This document shows, piece after piece, positions 9,518-19,525 of a stretch of DNA of 64,000 nt. The stretch spans positions 13,064,272-13,128,271 of the forward strand of contig OZ024728.1 of assembly GCA_964016875.1 (NCBI GenBank). Direction: 5' to 3'. Source of the stretch: Fallopia convolvulus (lineage: Eukaryota > Streptophyta > Magnoliopsida > Caryophyllales > Polygonaceae). The position numbers were made by a program, and so were the translations under genes. Position 1 is the first letter of the stretch; each line of letters opens with the position of its first letter. The notes under the pieces are model-generated. The model searched no databases. It was given only the letters and a program-made list of their open reading frames with translations, and was not told the DNA's origin.

Positions 9518-12226
9518 TGTAATACCTGGGTTTATTTATGTGGACATTGTAATTTTTTTCCGAGCGTTAGAGACTACGTTTCTTTCCGCTTATTCAATTG
9601 CCTATCTATCCTCTTTCTCCTTTTATTTTAAGTTTTGGGCCAAGACACAAAAATTGGGCCTTTGACCTCTTCATTCAATTTTGGGCCGAGCCATACCTCT
9701 CACTTCTTATCCCTAAATTTTGAGAGAGCACTGCTCATGATCCCTTCCCGATTTTCTTGGTACCGCCGCTCATCACCATACTTTTCTGCCGCCTCACCAA
9801 CACTCCAATTCACACCTCCATTCCTCCCCTTCTCCATTTCTGTCTTCTTTCTCGTCTCCACTTCTCTCTTATCTCTCGCTCCGACCTCTCTTCTCGCCTC
9901 CATTCGAACTTTCCCAAACCGGTGATGACCATCGTTGACCCCGGCGAAGCACTACGGGCCGTTAAGCTCGTGAGCTTCCACTCAAGGCACCGCCTCCGCC
10001 TCTAAGGCGACGTCTTCTGTAGACAACACCCTGCCCTTTCAACCACCTTCAAGCTTCCATCGCGCTGTCGAGCACCCAATGAAAGCTGAAAAACATGATC
10101 TTGTCATGGAGGTCCTGCATCCCCGTTCCCCGCCACCCTAGTCTCCGATTGCCGCCGCTGTTTCCATTTGGAAGTGGCTTAAGAGTGCTTGGTTCAAGAG
10201 TGGCTCGATCGAGAGGCTGATTTCGAACAAGACCCAGACCCGCGCCCCGTTTAAAAGTCAGCCAAGGTGCAGGAGGTTGTGCTCTCGTCCCATTTCTTTT
10301 CCGTTCCAATAGATATATATGTTGTTGTTGCTGATTAGTAGAAGGCTCGATCAATGTTGGTTCCATTAGGGTACTATCGTGGCAGCAAGTTTTAGGGCTG
10401 TAGAGTTTTCGTTTTGAAAGGTTGATGCCTAGTTGAAAATTCTGATTAGTATTGGGCGTTTAAAGTAGAAGGAACGATTACACTGGTTGAATTGTTGTTG
10501 ACTGATCAAGTTTTGTGGCTACTGATTTTGGTATTGTGAGGTGGGCCGAATTATTGTAAATTGGATAATCAAATGTATGGTGAAACTGTTGAATTGTTCA
10601 TTTTGTATTGGTTTTGAATCGATTGTTTATCCATACGTGAAAAGCTAATGGAAGTGGCTATCAATATAATATTGTCATGGAGATTGTTTAAGTATTGGAT
10701 TAGTAATGATATTATTGAACTAGCTGTTGTTTTTAATTGGATGTCTTCTCCTTGGTAGGTTAAAATACTACTATATCGGTTAAGTAGATCCTTATTGTAC
10801 AAATGTCACTTATTTGAAGGGTACTAGTAACTAGTACCCTAGGTTGGAATCGAACGGGAAACAAGGATGGGTTGGTTTGGATTTGGAAGGGATAAGCTAA
10901 AATCGATACACGTGAATGAGCATCGCTTAGAAAGAACTCTTAGCTTTTGGGGCGTTAAGTTTGTGTTTCTCTTCTCTTCGAATGTTATAGTTTTCGTTAT
11001 TGATTTTTTAGGATTCGATAACGTTCGTGTGTGACTTGTTCGAGCTTCCTTTCTCCCGTTACGTGTTTGTGTCTTGCCTTTGAGGTAAGTCGCTTGCCGA
11101 CTTACTTAGTTTACGACTCGTTATGTGTTGAATAAGTAGATTAAATGTGTAGCCCTTATTTTGGAATGATTCCATATTATATATATATTTTAAAATATGG
11201 AAAATCGCTGTTAAACGTTTTTCGTTATGCGTGCACTGGGTTCCACCGGCATGACCATGGATCACGGGTAAAGTTGGAGATGAAGTGGCCCCCGGGCATG
11301 GTTATGTGGCTGGAAGGGACCCCCTTCTAAAAATAAAATAAAATGTTTTGGCAAACACTCTAGTAGAGGTTTAGTCGGAGAAAGAGGGTGAATGGGGGAA
11401 ATGGGCACGTGTATAGGACGCGCCCTGACCGTGCGCCATAGATGAGAGGCTGAAGGGTGCCATATGTATTTGAGGAGGATGTTTGTATGCTATTATGTTT
11501 CATGGATTTTGTTTGAAATGTCTAAAATGTTTGAGTGATGACCTAAGAGAATGTATGTGGTGGTTATGTGTGCTTTGGTAATATACTTCTACTTGTTGCT
11601 AATATCCTTATTTACATTGCTTTGGATGATTTCACGTTTGACTATATTTGTTTGGCTAGTATTATACTTCTATTGTGACTGAAATTGTGTGTGTACCTTT
11701 AGGTATATGTATGTATGCAAGCTTATTTTACTAAAAATGTTTTGTTACATGTTTGATTTACTTGTTTGGCCCATACCGAGATCGTAGGCTAATGTGATCA
11801 ACTTGTGGCGTTTTAGGTAAGGATTCCGGCTTGGGAAATGTGCCAGGAGATTGCATTCCAGATGGTGGAGCTCGGTCTTGACGTGACGTGTTCTAGGAGA
11901 GTGATGTTAGCGTTTTAGCCTTTTGGATTGTTAGACTTGAGTAGTTATGCTTTGACATTGAACCTTTTGGAGTATGTTGAGTTGTCTGATGCTTAGACTA
12001 GATACAGAGTCCTTTTGTCATGACTGTCAGATTTTTGGCTTTTGCATGTATATGGTTTTATGACATGAATTTTTGAACTTCTAAATTGGATGGTTTAGTT
12101 GAATTTACTCGCAGTGCTTTTGTTTTAAGGTCCAATACAGTCTATTGTTGTCAGTTTGTTCTAGTAGGCCAATTGTGAGGCCTACAACCTTGTGACCCCT
12201 AGATATTTGCCAGAAAGGGTGTTACA
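9518..12226 (+). repeat. 3' LTR of the Tekay element, 2709 bp
   Basis: It begins TGTAATACCTGGG and ends AGGGTGTTACA (TG...CA). The second half is nearly identical to 2388-3816. A C-rich stretch at about 9730-10150 contains open frames with no recognisable domain, which I leave out as chance frames. It contains a perfect 11-bp-arm hairpin at 10818-10840. Confidence 0.85.
10818..10840. repeat. Perfect palindrome inside the Tekay LTR
   Basis: AGGGTACTAGT and its exact reverse complement are separated by one base. The 5' LTR has the matching site at about 2578-2599 with one arm changed, so the structure predates the insertion. Confidence 0.7.
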
Positions 12227-13067
12227 AAATGCATCCATACTAGTAAAATATAGCAACTATGATTCTAACTAATCTATTTAACTATCAACCCATTAATAAT
12301 TAACTAATTGAGTTACAACAATTCATTACTCGCTTGTACAGATCAACGTCTAACTCACATAACTCTTCAACCCATCAATTCTTCCTTTAGATTAACTACA
12401 CCCATTACTTAACAACGAAATCTCCTAGATACCCATCTACAGATTATATTTACCTCTATCTAAAAACAATTCCCGGAGGCTAAAAAGGAGTCAAGTTGGC
12501 TAAAGTGGCCGACGTTGGAACTGACCTCGACGCCCAACTCAACTAGCTAGCCTAACCACTGTCGTACTACACCCAACTCAGCCCCTCTCACACTCGACCG
12601 TGACCGGACACAGATATTCACCCGAACAAAACAAGAAATGGAAGGAAGAGTAAGGGAATTAAAACTCACGGAAACTTTGGCGGCTGATCTCCCTGCACTG
12701 CCGCTCCAGCCACACAAGCGGCTCCGACGACGACAACCGGCGACCGTATCCCTCGACAAAGGAGGCAGCAACTTCCACCGCTGTTTGCGAGTCGGTGTTG
12801 GCCGCCCGACACTTGCTTCTGGTGCGCTCAGTTGTGCATGCGTTGGACTACTGGGAAGGACACGACTTTGAGCGGAAACACCGGGAGTGAATGTCGATGT
12901 TGGTCGGGAAAAGGTGTTGGTTGGGAAGGAGCGATGATGTGGAGAAAGCCAAAGAAAGCTTTGGTGGCTTGGTTATGAGCGACCGATTAGTTTAGGGTTA
13001 ACAGAGGTTTAGGTATAATAAGAGGGGTTAGATATAATCGGATAGCTACAATGAATTTTATTTATTT
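12227..13067. other. Unassigned DNA between the Tekay 3' LTR and a microsatellite
   Basis: There are no protein motifs. Base composition changes from AT-rich (12227-12470) to GC-rich (12500-12960) and back, as it does in the Tekay-like LTRs of this window. It could be the displaced second half of the LTR that begins at 1131, but I could not align it convincingly. Short open frames at about 12547-12871 on both strands have no recognisable content. Confidence 0.3.
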
Positions 13068-13120
13068 TATTATTATTATTATTATTATGGGATTACAAAA
13101 AGTAAGTGGGATTACAGAAA

Positions 13121-13174
<54 letters not shown>

Positions 13175-13175
13175 T
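13068..13175. repeat. (TTA)n microsatellite in two blocks
   Basis: TTA/ATT repeats run from 13068 to 13088 and again from 13122 to 13175. They are separated by about 33 bp that contains GGGATTACA twice. A simple repeat close to the 5' end of a Helitron. Confidence 0.9.
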
Positions 13176-13200
13176 GTTTAAAAGTAGACTAATATATAAA

Positions 13201-14197
13201 TCTATGTAAATATATAAAAGACGCAAGGAATAAGGCCACCACGTTGCGCCACCTAGGATTTTCCTACGTGTCGTTCCCACATTAAGCCACATAGGATTTC
13301 ACCACATAGGATTTTTTTTTATTTTGAGAATTTATATATGTTGTTATTATTTTAGGATAATATAGAAACATGATAAATTAATCTAGGAAATATTATATCT
13401 ATAAAAAAGATGTTATCTAATGTTAAATCTTAATTATTAATGTTAAATATTTGATATGATAATTTATTTAACTTAAAAAGATTATATATAAAATAAAATA
13501 AACTATAAAAGCATTAAATATTTGGTGAAATATTATTGATGAATATTATTTATAATAATTTATTTAAGTTATTTTTCCTATCACAATATAAGCTAGCTGA
13601 CACATAAGACTTTACCATGAGTCAGATAGGATTTTTCGTACATGTCATTCTCACAATTTATATATATTGAAAAGATTCTATCTTACATAAAATAAACTAT
13701 ACTATGTATTAGGATAGATTCTGAGTATATAATTGATTATCAATTGATTACATTTATCTTTATCTATATATCTATTTCTATAAAAGTTTTCTAAAACCAA
13801 ATTATGATAAGAGAATACAAAAATTTTCAAGATCATAAAAATTACATTATCTATGTCTTTTTATCCATTTATGATGTAAAAGATTTTTTATAAATTAAAT
13901 TTTGGTTAAAAAATATGTCTATAACTATATATTAAAGTTGTATCTTTTTGAGCCACCATATTGACTTTGGTCCAACTTTATTTTTAAAATTTTAAATTTT
14001 ATTTATATTAATTTATAATTTTCAAATAATTTTCTCTTATAAAAATTGTAAAATTTTGAAATTTATTTGATTCTAAAAACAAAAAATTATCGTATGTGAG
14101 TGTAAATTTTTTATCTTTTATGTATCATTATATTAAAATAAATATGTTCATACTTCATCCGTGTCATAGTCGTGCATGACACGACGGGTATAACTAG
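13201..14197 (+). mobile_element. Non-autonomous Helitron, 997 bp
   Basis: The 5' end TCTATGTAAATATATAAAAG is preceded by A. The 3' end is CTAG followed by T, with an 8-bp stem hairpin 10 bases upstream. Insertion between A and T with TC...CTRR ends is the Helitron hallmark. The interior is AT-rich, has no coding capacity, and holds a diverged direct repeat (about 13238-13272 and 13616-13652). The 3' end is well supported and the 5' end is inferred. Confidence 0.7.
14160..14197 (+). other. Helitron 3' terminal hairpin and CTAG end
   Basis: CGTGTCAT (14160-14167) pairs with ATGACACG (14176-14183) over an 8-base loop. The spacer ACGGGTATAA and CTAG (14194-14197) follow, then the target T. This is the replication-stop signal of a rolling-circle transposon. 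Confidence 0.75.
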
Positions 14198-15953
14198 TAT
14201 CTCTAGTTAGATTATTATGAGGATAAAATCTAACAGATATAAGTATTCCTCTAGCCCAGGGTCACTTGCACGATACGTCAAAAGATTACTTGCAAGAGAA
14301 GAAAGTCGTTTCCCACCTTTAAAAGGGGAACGAAATCGATCTAGTCAAGCGAATTACTTGCAAGAAATAGCACTGCAAACAAAATCATGTGATAAAACAA
14401 TAATGTGTGCCCATGGCACACATTAGAAAAATCCAACAAAGAAATTATAATGCAAGAACATATACTCAAATGTTCCATTAGAAACATTACGTGCATCATT
14501 GAACAACCTTCAATTAAAATGAAATCAATAGTTTAAAAAATTTGCATACTATTCCAAAATTTAAAACATGATCTAGTCAAGCGATTAAACCTCTAAAGTA
14601 ATATCCATAAATTTCTGGTTCGACTTTCATAGACATTGTCCTTCCCCCAAAAAAGTCATATTTAATTCCCAAAAATAATTTATGTCCTCATATAAAGAGT
14701 GAGAAAACTGTAATATCCCTCATTTTTATAAAGGGTAAAAATATAATTTTACATTTTCTTTTAATATAATAAAATATTTGTATATTTAATTTCTTAAAGT
14801 TATAATGTTACACAATTTAAATGTTATAAAGTTGGTTTATAACTATAAGATCATATTAAAAGGTCATTAATATGAGTCTTATTTATGTAAAATTATAATG
14901 AAATAATTATAAGTAATAAAACGCATGGAAAAGTATCATATTATATTTTTAAATTTTATAATAGAGATTGTCTGGTTTAAGTTTAATCAAAAAGATTAAT
15001 TTGTATAAAGTATTCTATTTACAATGAGAAGGAGGTGGGCTAAAATGTTTTTTGGGAAGTCGGACCGAGGACTCGAACCTGAGACCCATTCTCTACTTAA
15101 GACAAGTAAGAACCAATTATATTAGTTTGTCATTCAAACCTTAAAGGAAAGTTTTTTTACTTAACATTACGTTACATGTGTGACAATTTCATCTTCAACC
15201 TTGGGATAAGAATACAGACGTAGATTTGATTTCTAGTTCCATCCCCAAATTTATGGTGGATTAACTCAGGGTAACCGCTACATGCGAAATTAAGAGGGAT
15301 GATTAATGGATTTTTTAAAGACTCAAAATTAATTTGGGTGTTAGCCTTCGGGTATTGAATTAGGGAAAGTGGGTTAATGAGAAGGCTGATGATGGTTTTG
15401 GCTATTATCTTATCCCAAAATTTAAGTTCGGATTAACATATAATTAACCGTTACAAACGAAATTAAGAGAAATGATTAAGGCTTTTAATCGACCAAATTA
15501 AGATGGGCGTTTCACCGCCGGGAAATTAAGAGAGCTATGACTGGGGAAATTTATAGAGCCTCAAATTGGCATTATACCCACATCAATCTCATTTCAATCT
15601 CAAAGTCAGATAATACAAGTGAATTAGAGTTTTTCTGGTATTTTTCGTCGGAGTATTAGTGCAGTCGTCGGACTTTCGGGTTAGAAGTCACCGTCGTTCA
15701 ATTATAAGCGTTGGTGGATAGCGTCTGTGGTGGTGGGTGCGTGCGACCCTGTTGTCGTTGTGGGTTTGACCCTACCCTTGTTCACCACCATTATGTGGTT
15801 TTCTATCTACTACTCAGTCGTTGTTGTAGTTCACCGAGGAGTTCTCTCTCTTGCAATTCTTTTGCTGGTGTGTTGTACGTTTTTTTAGAAGAAATAGGAT
15901 TTGGGAGTTTACGATATTAATTAATTAAAAAAATGAATCCGCTTTTAAAAAAA
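14198..15953. other. AT-rich unassigned DNA with an internal duplication
   Basis: No domain-bearing frame was found. Two diverged direct copies of a segment lie at about 15234-15390 and 15405-15530 (shared GGATTAAC, then CGAAATTAAGAG, then a GATTAA block). A tRNA-like stretch (box-B-like GGTTCGAGTCC on the minus strand) lies near 15068-15085. A GT-rich stretch at 15640-15900 has an open frame without motifs. Confidence 0.35.
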
Positions 15954-16139
15954 CGATTTTTCTAACCTATGTTCCAAGGGCATAGGTTAAGAACCTTAAA
16001 ATGGAAATGATTTGTTGAATTTTATTATTTGGATTTATTTTAATTATTTTTTTAGGGTTCATTAATTTCCATATAGGGTTTTAGTTTCTATAACTAGTAC
16101 TCTTAACCTATGCCCTAAGGGCATAGGATAGAAAAACCG
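15954..16139. mobile_element. Mutator-type MITE (186 bp) with a 9-bp target duplication
   Basis: The ends are inverted repeats of about 40 bp: left CGATTTTTCTAACCTATG, right the complement of CGGTTTTTCTATCCTATG, and both arms contain an inner GGGCATAGGTTAAGA block. It is flanked by a perfect 9-bp direct duplication TTAAAAAAA (15945-15953 and 16140-16148), the Mutator signature. No coding capacity. Confidence 0.8.
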
Positions 16140-16280
16140 TTAAAAAAATATAAGTAAACAAAGTTCGGATCTGTTGGAGAATATATATCTATAGATACAT
16201 GTATCACATATTTGGATGATTAAGGAAAAATTATTATTAGTACTTCAGATTCGTTTATATATATATATATATATAAAATT

Positions 16281-16400
16281 AAGGTTGGGTTATAGTATGG
16301 AGGTAATTTAGTGTAAATAGTTAGGAGATATAAGAAGCGTTGAATGCAGGAAAATGAACGGTACTAATGTGATAATATTAATGATTTAAAACAAAAAGAA
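16281..16400 (+). repeat. Dispersed repeat, copy 1
   Basis: It is similar to the reverse complement of about 55690-55830. The shared core includes GTAAATAGTTAGGAGATATA, AGAAGCGTTG and GAACGGTACT, with scattered differences. Because copy 2 lies inside a Helitron-derived block, this may be a Helitron internal fragment. Confidence 0.6.
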
Positions 16401-16759
16401 AATGTTGGTTTTTAGGGTATGAAAACGGAATAATATGTTGCATAAACAAGTTGAAGTGAAAGTCGATCCTTGTATAACAAGACAGTTTGAGTAGACCTCG
16501 AAAGGCAATCTCGTGAGTAGACCCCGAAGGGTAGTCTCGTTGGGTGTAGGCCCTAAGACAATCACCATCGATCCACTTAAAATATTTTATTAAGTTACTT
16601 GGATAAAGGCTACGAGTCACTCGATTAGATCAAGCTTTCCTTCAACGAATATTGCCCCTATTCCATGCCAAGGGATACCGCAATATAGTTGTGGGATAAA
16701 ACGCACCATACGAAACAATAGACATGTTGGCAAGACATATCTATCAAGATTAAACGTAC

Positions 16760-16909
16760 CTTATTCGAGTCCCATGATTCCTCTTCATTCTTCACTTGAA
16801 CGAAGTCATTTTCCCATGACTTTTGTGGTTCTTCCTTCACTTGGACGAACTCCTCATGCAACGCCACTTGAGGTTCCTTCTTCACTTGTACTTGTGAAGA
16901 TCGATCCAT
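16760..16909 (-). CDS. Candidate first exon of an unknown gene with a three-times repeated VQVK motif
   Basis: The ATG at 16909 opens 50 codons ending exactly at a consensus splice donor (AAG, then GTACGT, intron from 16759). The peptide is short, acidic and lysine-rich, and repeats a (F)VQVK(K/E/N)E unit three times about 13-18 residues apart. A TATA box (CTATAAATA on the minus strand) lies about 160 bp upstream, a sensible distance for a 5' leader. I do not recognise the family. Downstream sequence on the minus strand (about 16620-16390) has an open stretch but no motif I can assign. It could be a transposon-borne exon as easily as a host gene. Confidence 0.35.
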
Positions 16910-17063
16910 AATATGCACACTTGTGTTTGATTTACTCGTGAAAACTCACTCAAACAAACTCTAATCTCTCTCGACTATCAAGTGTAAAAACCCATCAATT
17001 TTATGACTTTTTTTTGTCTAAATTCGTGTGTCTTCTCATGTCTCCAAATGGATGACATTTCCC

Positions 17064-17075
17064 CTTATTTATAGA
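17064..17075 (-). promoter_or_regulatory. Putative TATA box
   Basis: On the minus strand GTCTATAAATAAG lies upstream of the candidate exon starting at 16909. The sequence and spacing fit a core promoter. No expression evidence is available. Confidence 0.4.
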
Positions 17076-17399
17076 CGTCCATGGCTGTCCAAATAACCGC
17101 CAAAGGGAGTTATAAAATCAGTTGAAGAAAAGAGTGGACGAGAGTGAATGTAGGGGAAGTTGTAACCAACTCTCCTTATCCATTTCCTCTCTCCTTGTCA
17201 TCATTTTTGGGCGTCCAATCCATCCCACTTAGGAGTCCAAAATGCCGTCCAAAACCAGCCTATATTGGCTCAAGGAAATGGCCCAAAACTCCATCAAGAA
17301 ATCCAACCCAAAAGCCCAACACAAGGCCCAACCTTGCGTCCATGCTTGCGGCCCATCGAGCCCACACGCACGCCCCATGGGCCGGCCCAACAAGGCCTA

Positions 17400-17720
17400 C
17401 ACCAAGCTAGCATAGCAAGGTACCTAGCTAGGTCACTTACCTAGTGTAGCTGGCCCTCAGCTAGTTGAGCTGGCTTGAGCTGTGTTATAGCTCGTTGAGC
17501 TAACTATCAAGCTACTTGAGCTAACTTGAGCTAGTTTGAGCTTCCATGAGCTAATCCCTAGCTACATGAGCTTCTTACCAAGCTTATACTTTGAGTCAAG
17601 AGCTTATTCAAGATTTTAGAGATAACTCTATGCTAGTTTGAAGCTTCAATACTCCTTTCTAGCATACATAGCTATGTGCTAAGCTAATCTCAAGCTTTGG
17701 CCCTTGCTTAAATCATTCAC
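17400..17720. repeat. Degenerate AGCT-rich tract
   Basis: GAGCT and TAGCT words recur at irregular spacing of about 8-16 bp (TTGAGCTAACTTGAGCTAG and variants). AGCT is self-complementary, so both strands look alike. No unit length is fixed. It may be an old tandem repeat. Confidence 0.6.
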
Positions 17721-18784
17721 CAAGCATTAGAGAAGCTTCCTAACCTTCATTAGATTATTCACAAAACTATTAGACTCTTATAACAAGCTCGAAACCATAC
17801 CTTTGCTCAATCGCTTGGACACGGCGCCTTGGTCCTTAGCCCTAGGCGCGCCGCAAGCACCTTGTACACCACCTAGTCGCGCCGCTAGTATCGTGCCATC
17901 GTGAACCTGCCAATGCATCGCCATAGGCGCGCCCCATGCATCAAGGCAAGAACCTCACAATCGAGCACCGAAGCGCCTCACCCTTGCACCGAGCCAAAGC
18001 CATGCAAGCGCGCACCACGTGTTTCGGCGGTCTCCACCGAGTGCCGAAGCCTTGTGCCGCTACCGAGCGACGTCACCACCTAGGCGTTCCCTCATCTAGT
18101 GTCGTTGCACATGAGGTTTTGTTCCTTAGTCTTGGTGTGCCTTAACTTGGATCTTTCTTATACATGACTACTTCTCTTTATCATATCATGGCAAGTCACA
18201 TTAGTCAATTCAATCGACATTTCCTAATGACTTCGTTACCTCAACATGCTCTCAACGGGATTGATGACTTTTCACAAATCACCAACAGAAAATTGCAATT
18301 GCGTAATTGACGGGATATGCGTTGTTGTTAATTTGGAAAGAGATAAAGATATTGTTTATGAACTTGCGATTGAGGAACTACAGACGAAGAAACTTGCGAA
18401 AGAGACAACGACGATTGAGGAACTACCGTAAGAATGAATGAATCCAACATTAGGGCGGAAGGAGGAACAACAGTCGAGTATGCAATATCATATACTATCG
18501 GTTAATTTATCCTTTTCTCATATCATTTGATCAAAAAAAAATTCCGAATTATGTTGCGCGATTAGATCTAGGGTTTTCTCATATCGGTTAGTTTATCATC
18601 TAATAGTTGATCGTCGTTAACAATAAGATCTAGTGTTTTCTGTTTTATGAATGCCGTTAATAGTATTAATAGGTTTGATAGTTGATTACCGTAAATTTTA
18701 ATGCCGTAAGAACTAGGGGTTTATCACGAAAATTCGGAAATTCACAATTGATGTGAATTTTAATGTAGCGTAAATTTGCATCTT
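17721..18784. other. Unassigned DNA left of the MULE motif array
   Basis: A GC-rich block at about 17820-18090 contains open frames with no recognisable domains. From about 18290 a short coding-like stretch repeats GAGGAACTAC twice (18374 and 18417). The left end of the composite MULE should lie here or just after, but I found no terminal inverted repeat matching the right arm. Confidence 0.3.
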
Positions 18785-19460
18785 ATTATAAGTTGTTCAT
18801 CAATTAATATAGAGTTGTTCATTTTAATAAATAAATTTTTCATTAAAAAAATCTTCGTACTTAGAAATAATTTCTTCATGGTCCAATGGTTGAGTTAATG
18901 TTCAACAATTAATATAGAGTTGTTCAATATAACAAACAAATTGTTCATTTAAAAAACTTCTTAATATCTAATTTTACCTTGATAAGTATATTAGGGTTAT
19001 TGTTCATCAATTAACATAGAATTGTTCACTAGAACAAATAAATTGTTCATTAAAAACAAACTTGGTAAATAGATGTAATTTGTCCATTGTTCCTTATATT
19101 AGGGTTACTGTTCATCAATTAATATAGAAGGGTTCAATAGAATAAATAAATTGTTTAGTAAAAACATTAGGTGTACAAATGTTTTGTTCATTGTTCATAT
19201 ATAGATTGAGTTATTGTTCATCAATTAATATATAGTTGTTCACTATAATAATTAAATCGTTATTGTTCCTTGTTCACCACATTAGTGTTGAGTAATTGTT
19301 CATCATATAATAAATAAGTGTTCAATAAAAAAATTGTAAATTTAAAAATATTGGAATGTAGATATAATTTATGAATGATGTGGTTGAGTTATTGTTCATC
19401 AATTACTATATAGTTGTTCACCCTGTATGTACAATTGTTCATACAATTCTTTAATTTTTT
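18785..19460 (+). repeat. TTGTTCAT motif array, left arm of the composite MULE
   Basis: About a dozen GTTCAT words lie in some 700 bp. Five carry the longer phrase GTTCATCAATTA plus ATA (starting near 18793, 19007, 19109, 19218 and 19393), with GTTCA(A/C) variants between. The same word recurs in the transposase intron (20270-20540) and after the gene (22170-22320). It appears reverse-complemented in the right arm. Confidence 0.75.
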
Positions 19461-19525
19461 TTTATATTTTGTTAAATGGGTTTATTTGATGTGTACATAT
19501 AGGTGAAAGTTCTACTATGGGTGGA

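Larger units (their letters stand above)
2388..12226 (+). mobile_element. Tekay/Del-like chromovirus (Ty3/gypsy LTR retrotransposon), decayed
   Basis: The order is 5' LTR (truncated), tRNA-Met primer site, gag, protease, RT, RNase H, integrase, chromodomain-like tail, polypurine tract and 3' LTR of 2.7 kb. Long LTRs plus a C-terminal chromodomain-type segment fit the Tekay/Del clade. The whole gag-pol lies in one reading frame except for a single shift near 7622-7628. It is broken by premature stops and cannot be autonomous. The 5' LTR lacks about 1.1 kb at its start, so no target duplication can be checked. Confidence 0.85.

Noticed and set aside
9635..10366. Open frames in the C-rich part of the plus-strand Tekay LTR
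   Set aside because: No domain, inside an LTR, and overlapping on both strands. Composition alone explains them.
14401..14426. Palindrome ATGTGTGCC-CAT-GGCACACAT as a second Helitron 3' end
   Set aside because: The hairpin is perfect, but no CTRR terminus follows at the right distance. The next bases are TAGAAAA.
15060..15140. Start of a host gene after the tRNA-like stretch
   Set aside because: No splice-consistent coding frame or motif follows; the sequence is AT-rich with stops in all frames.
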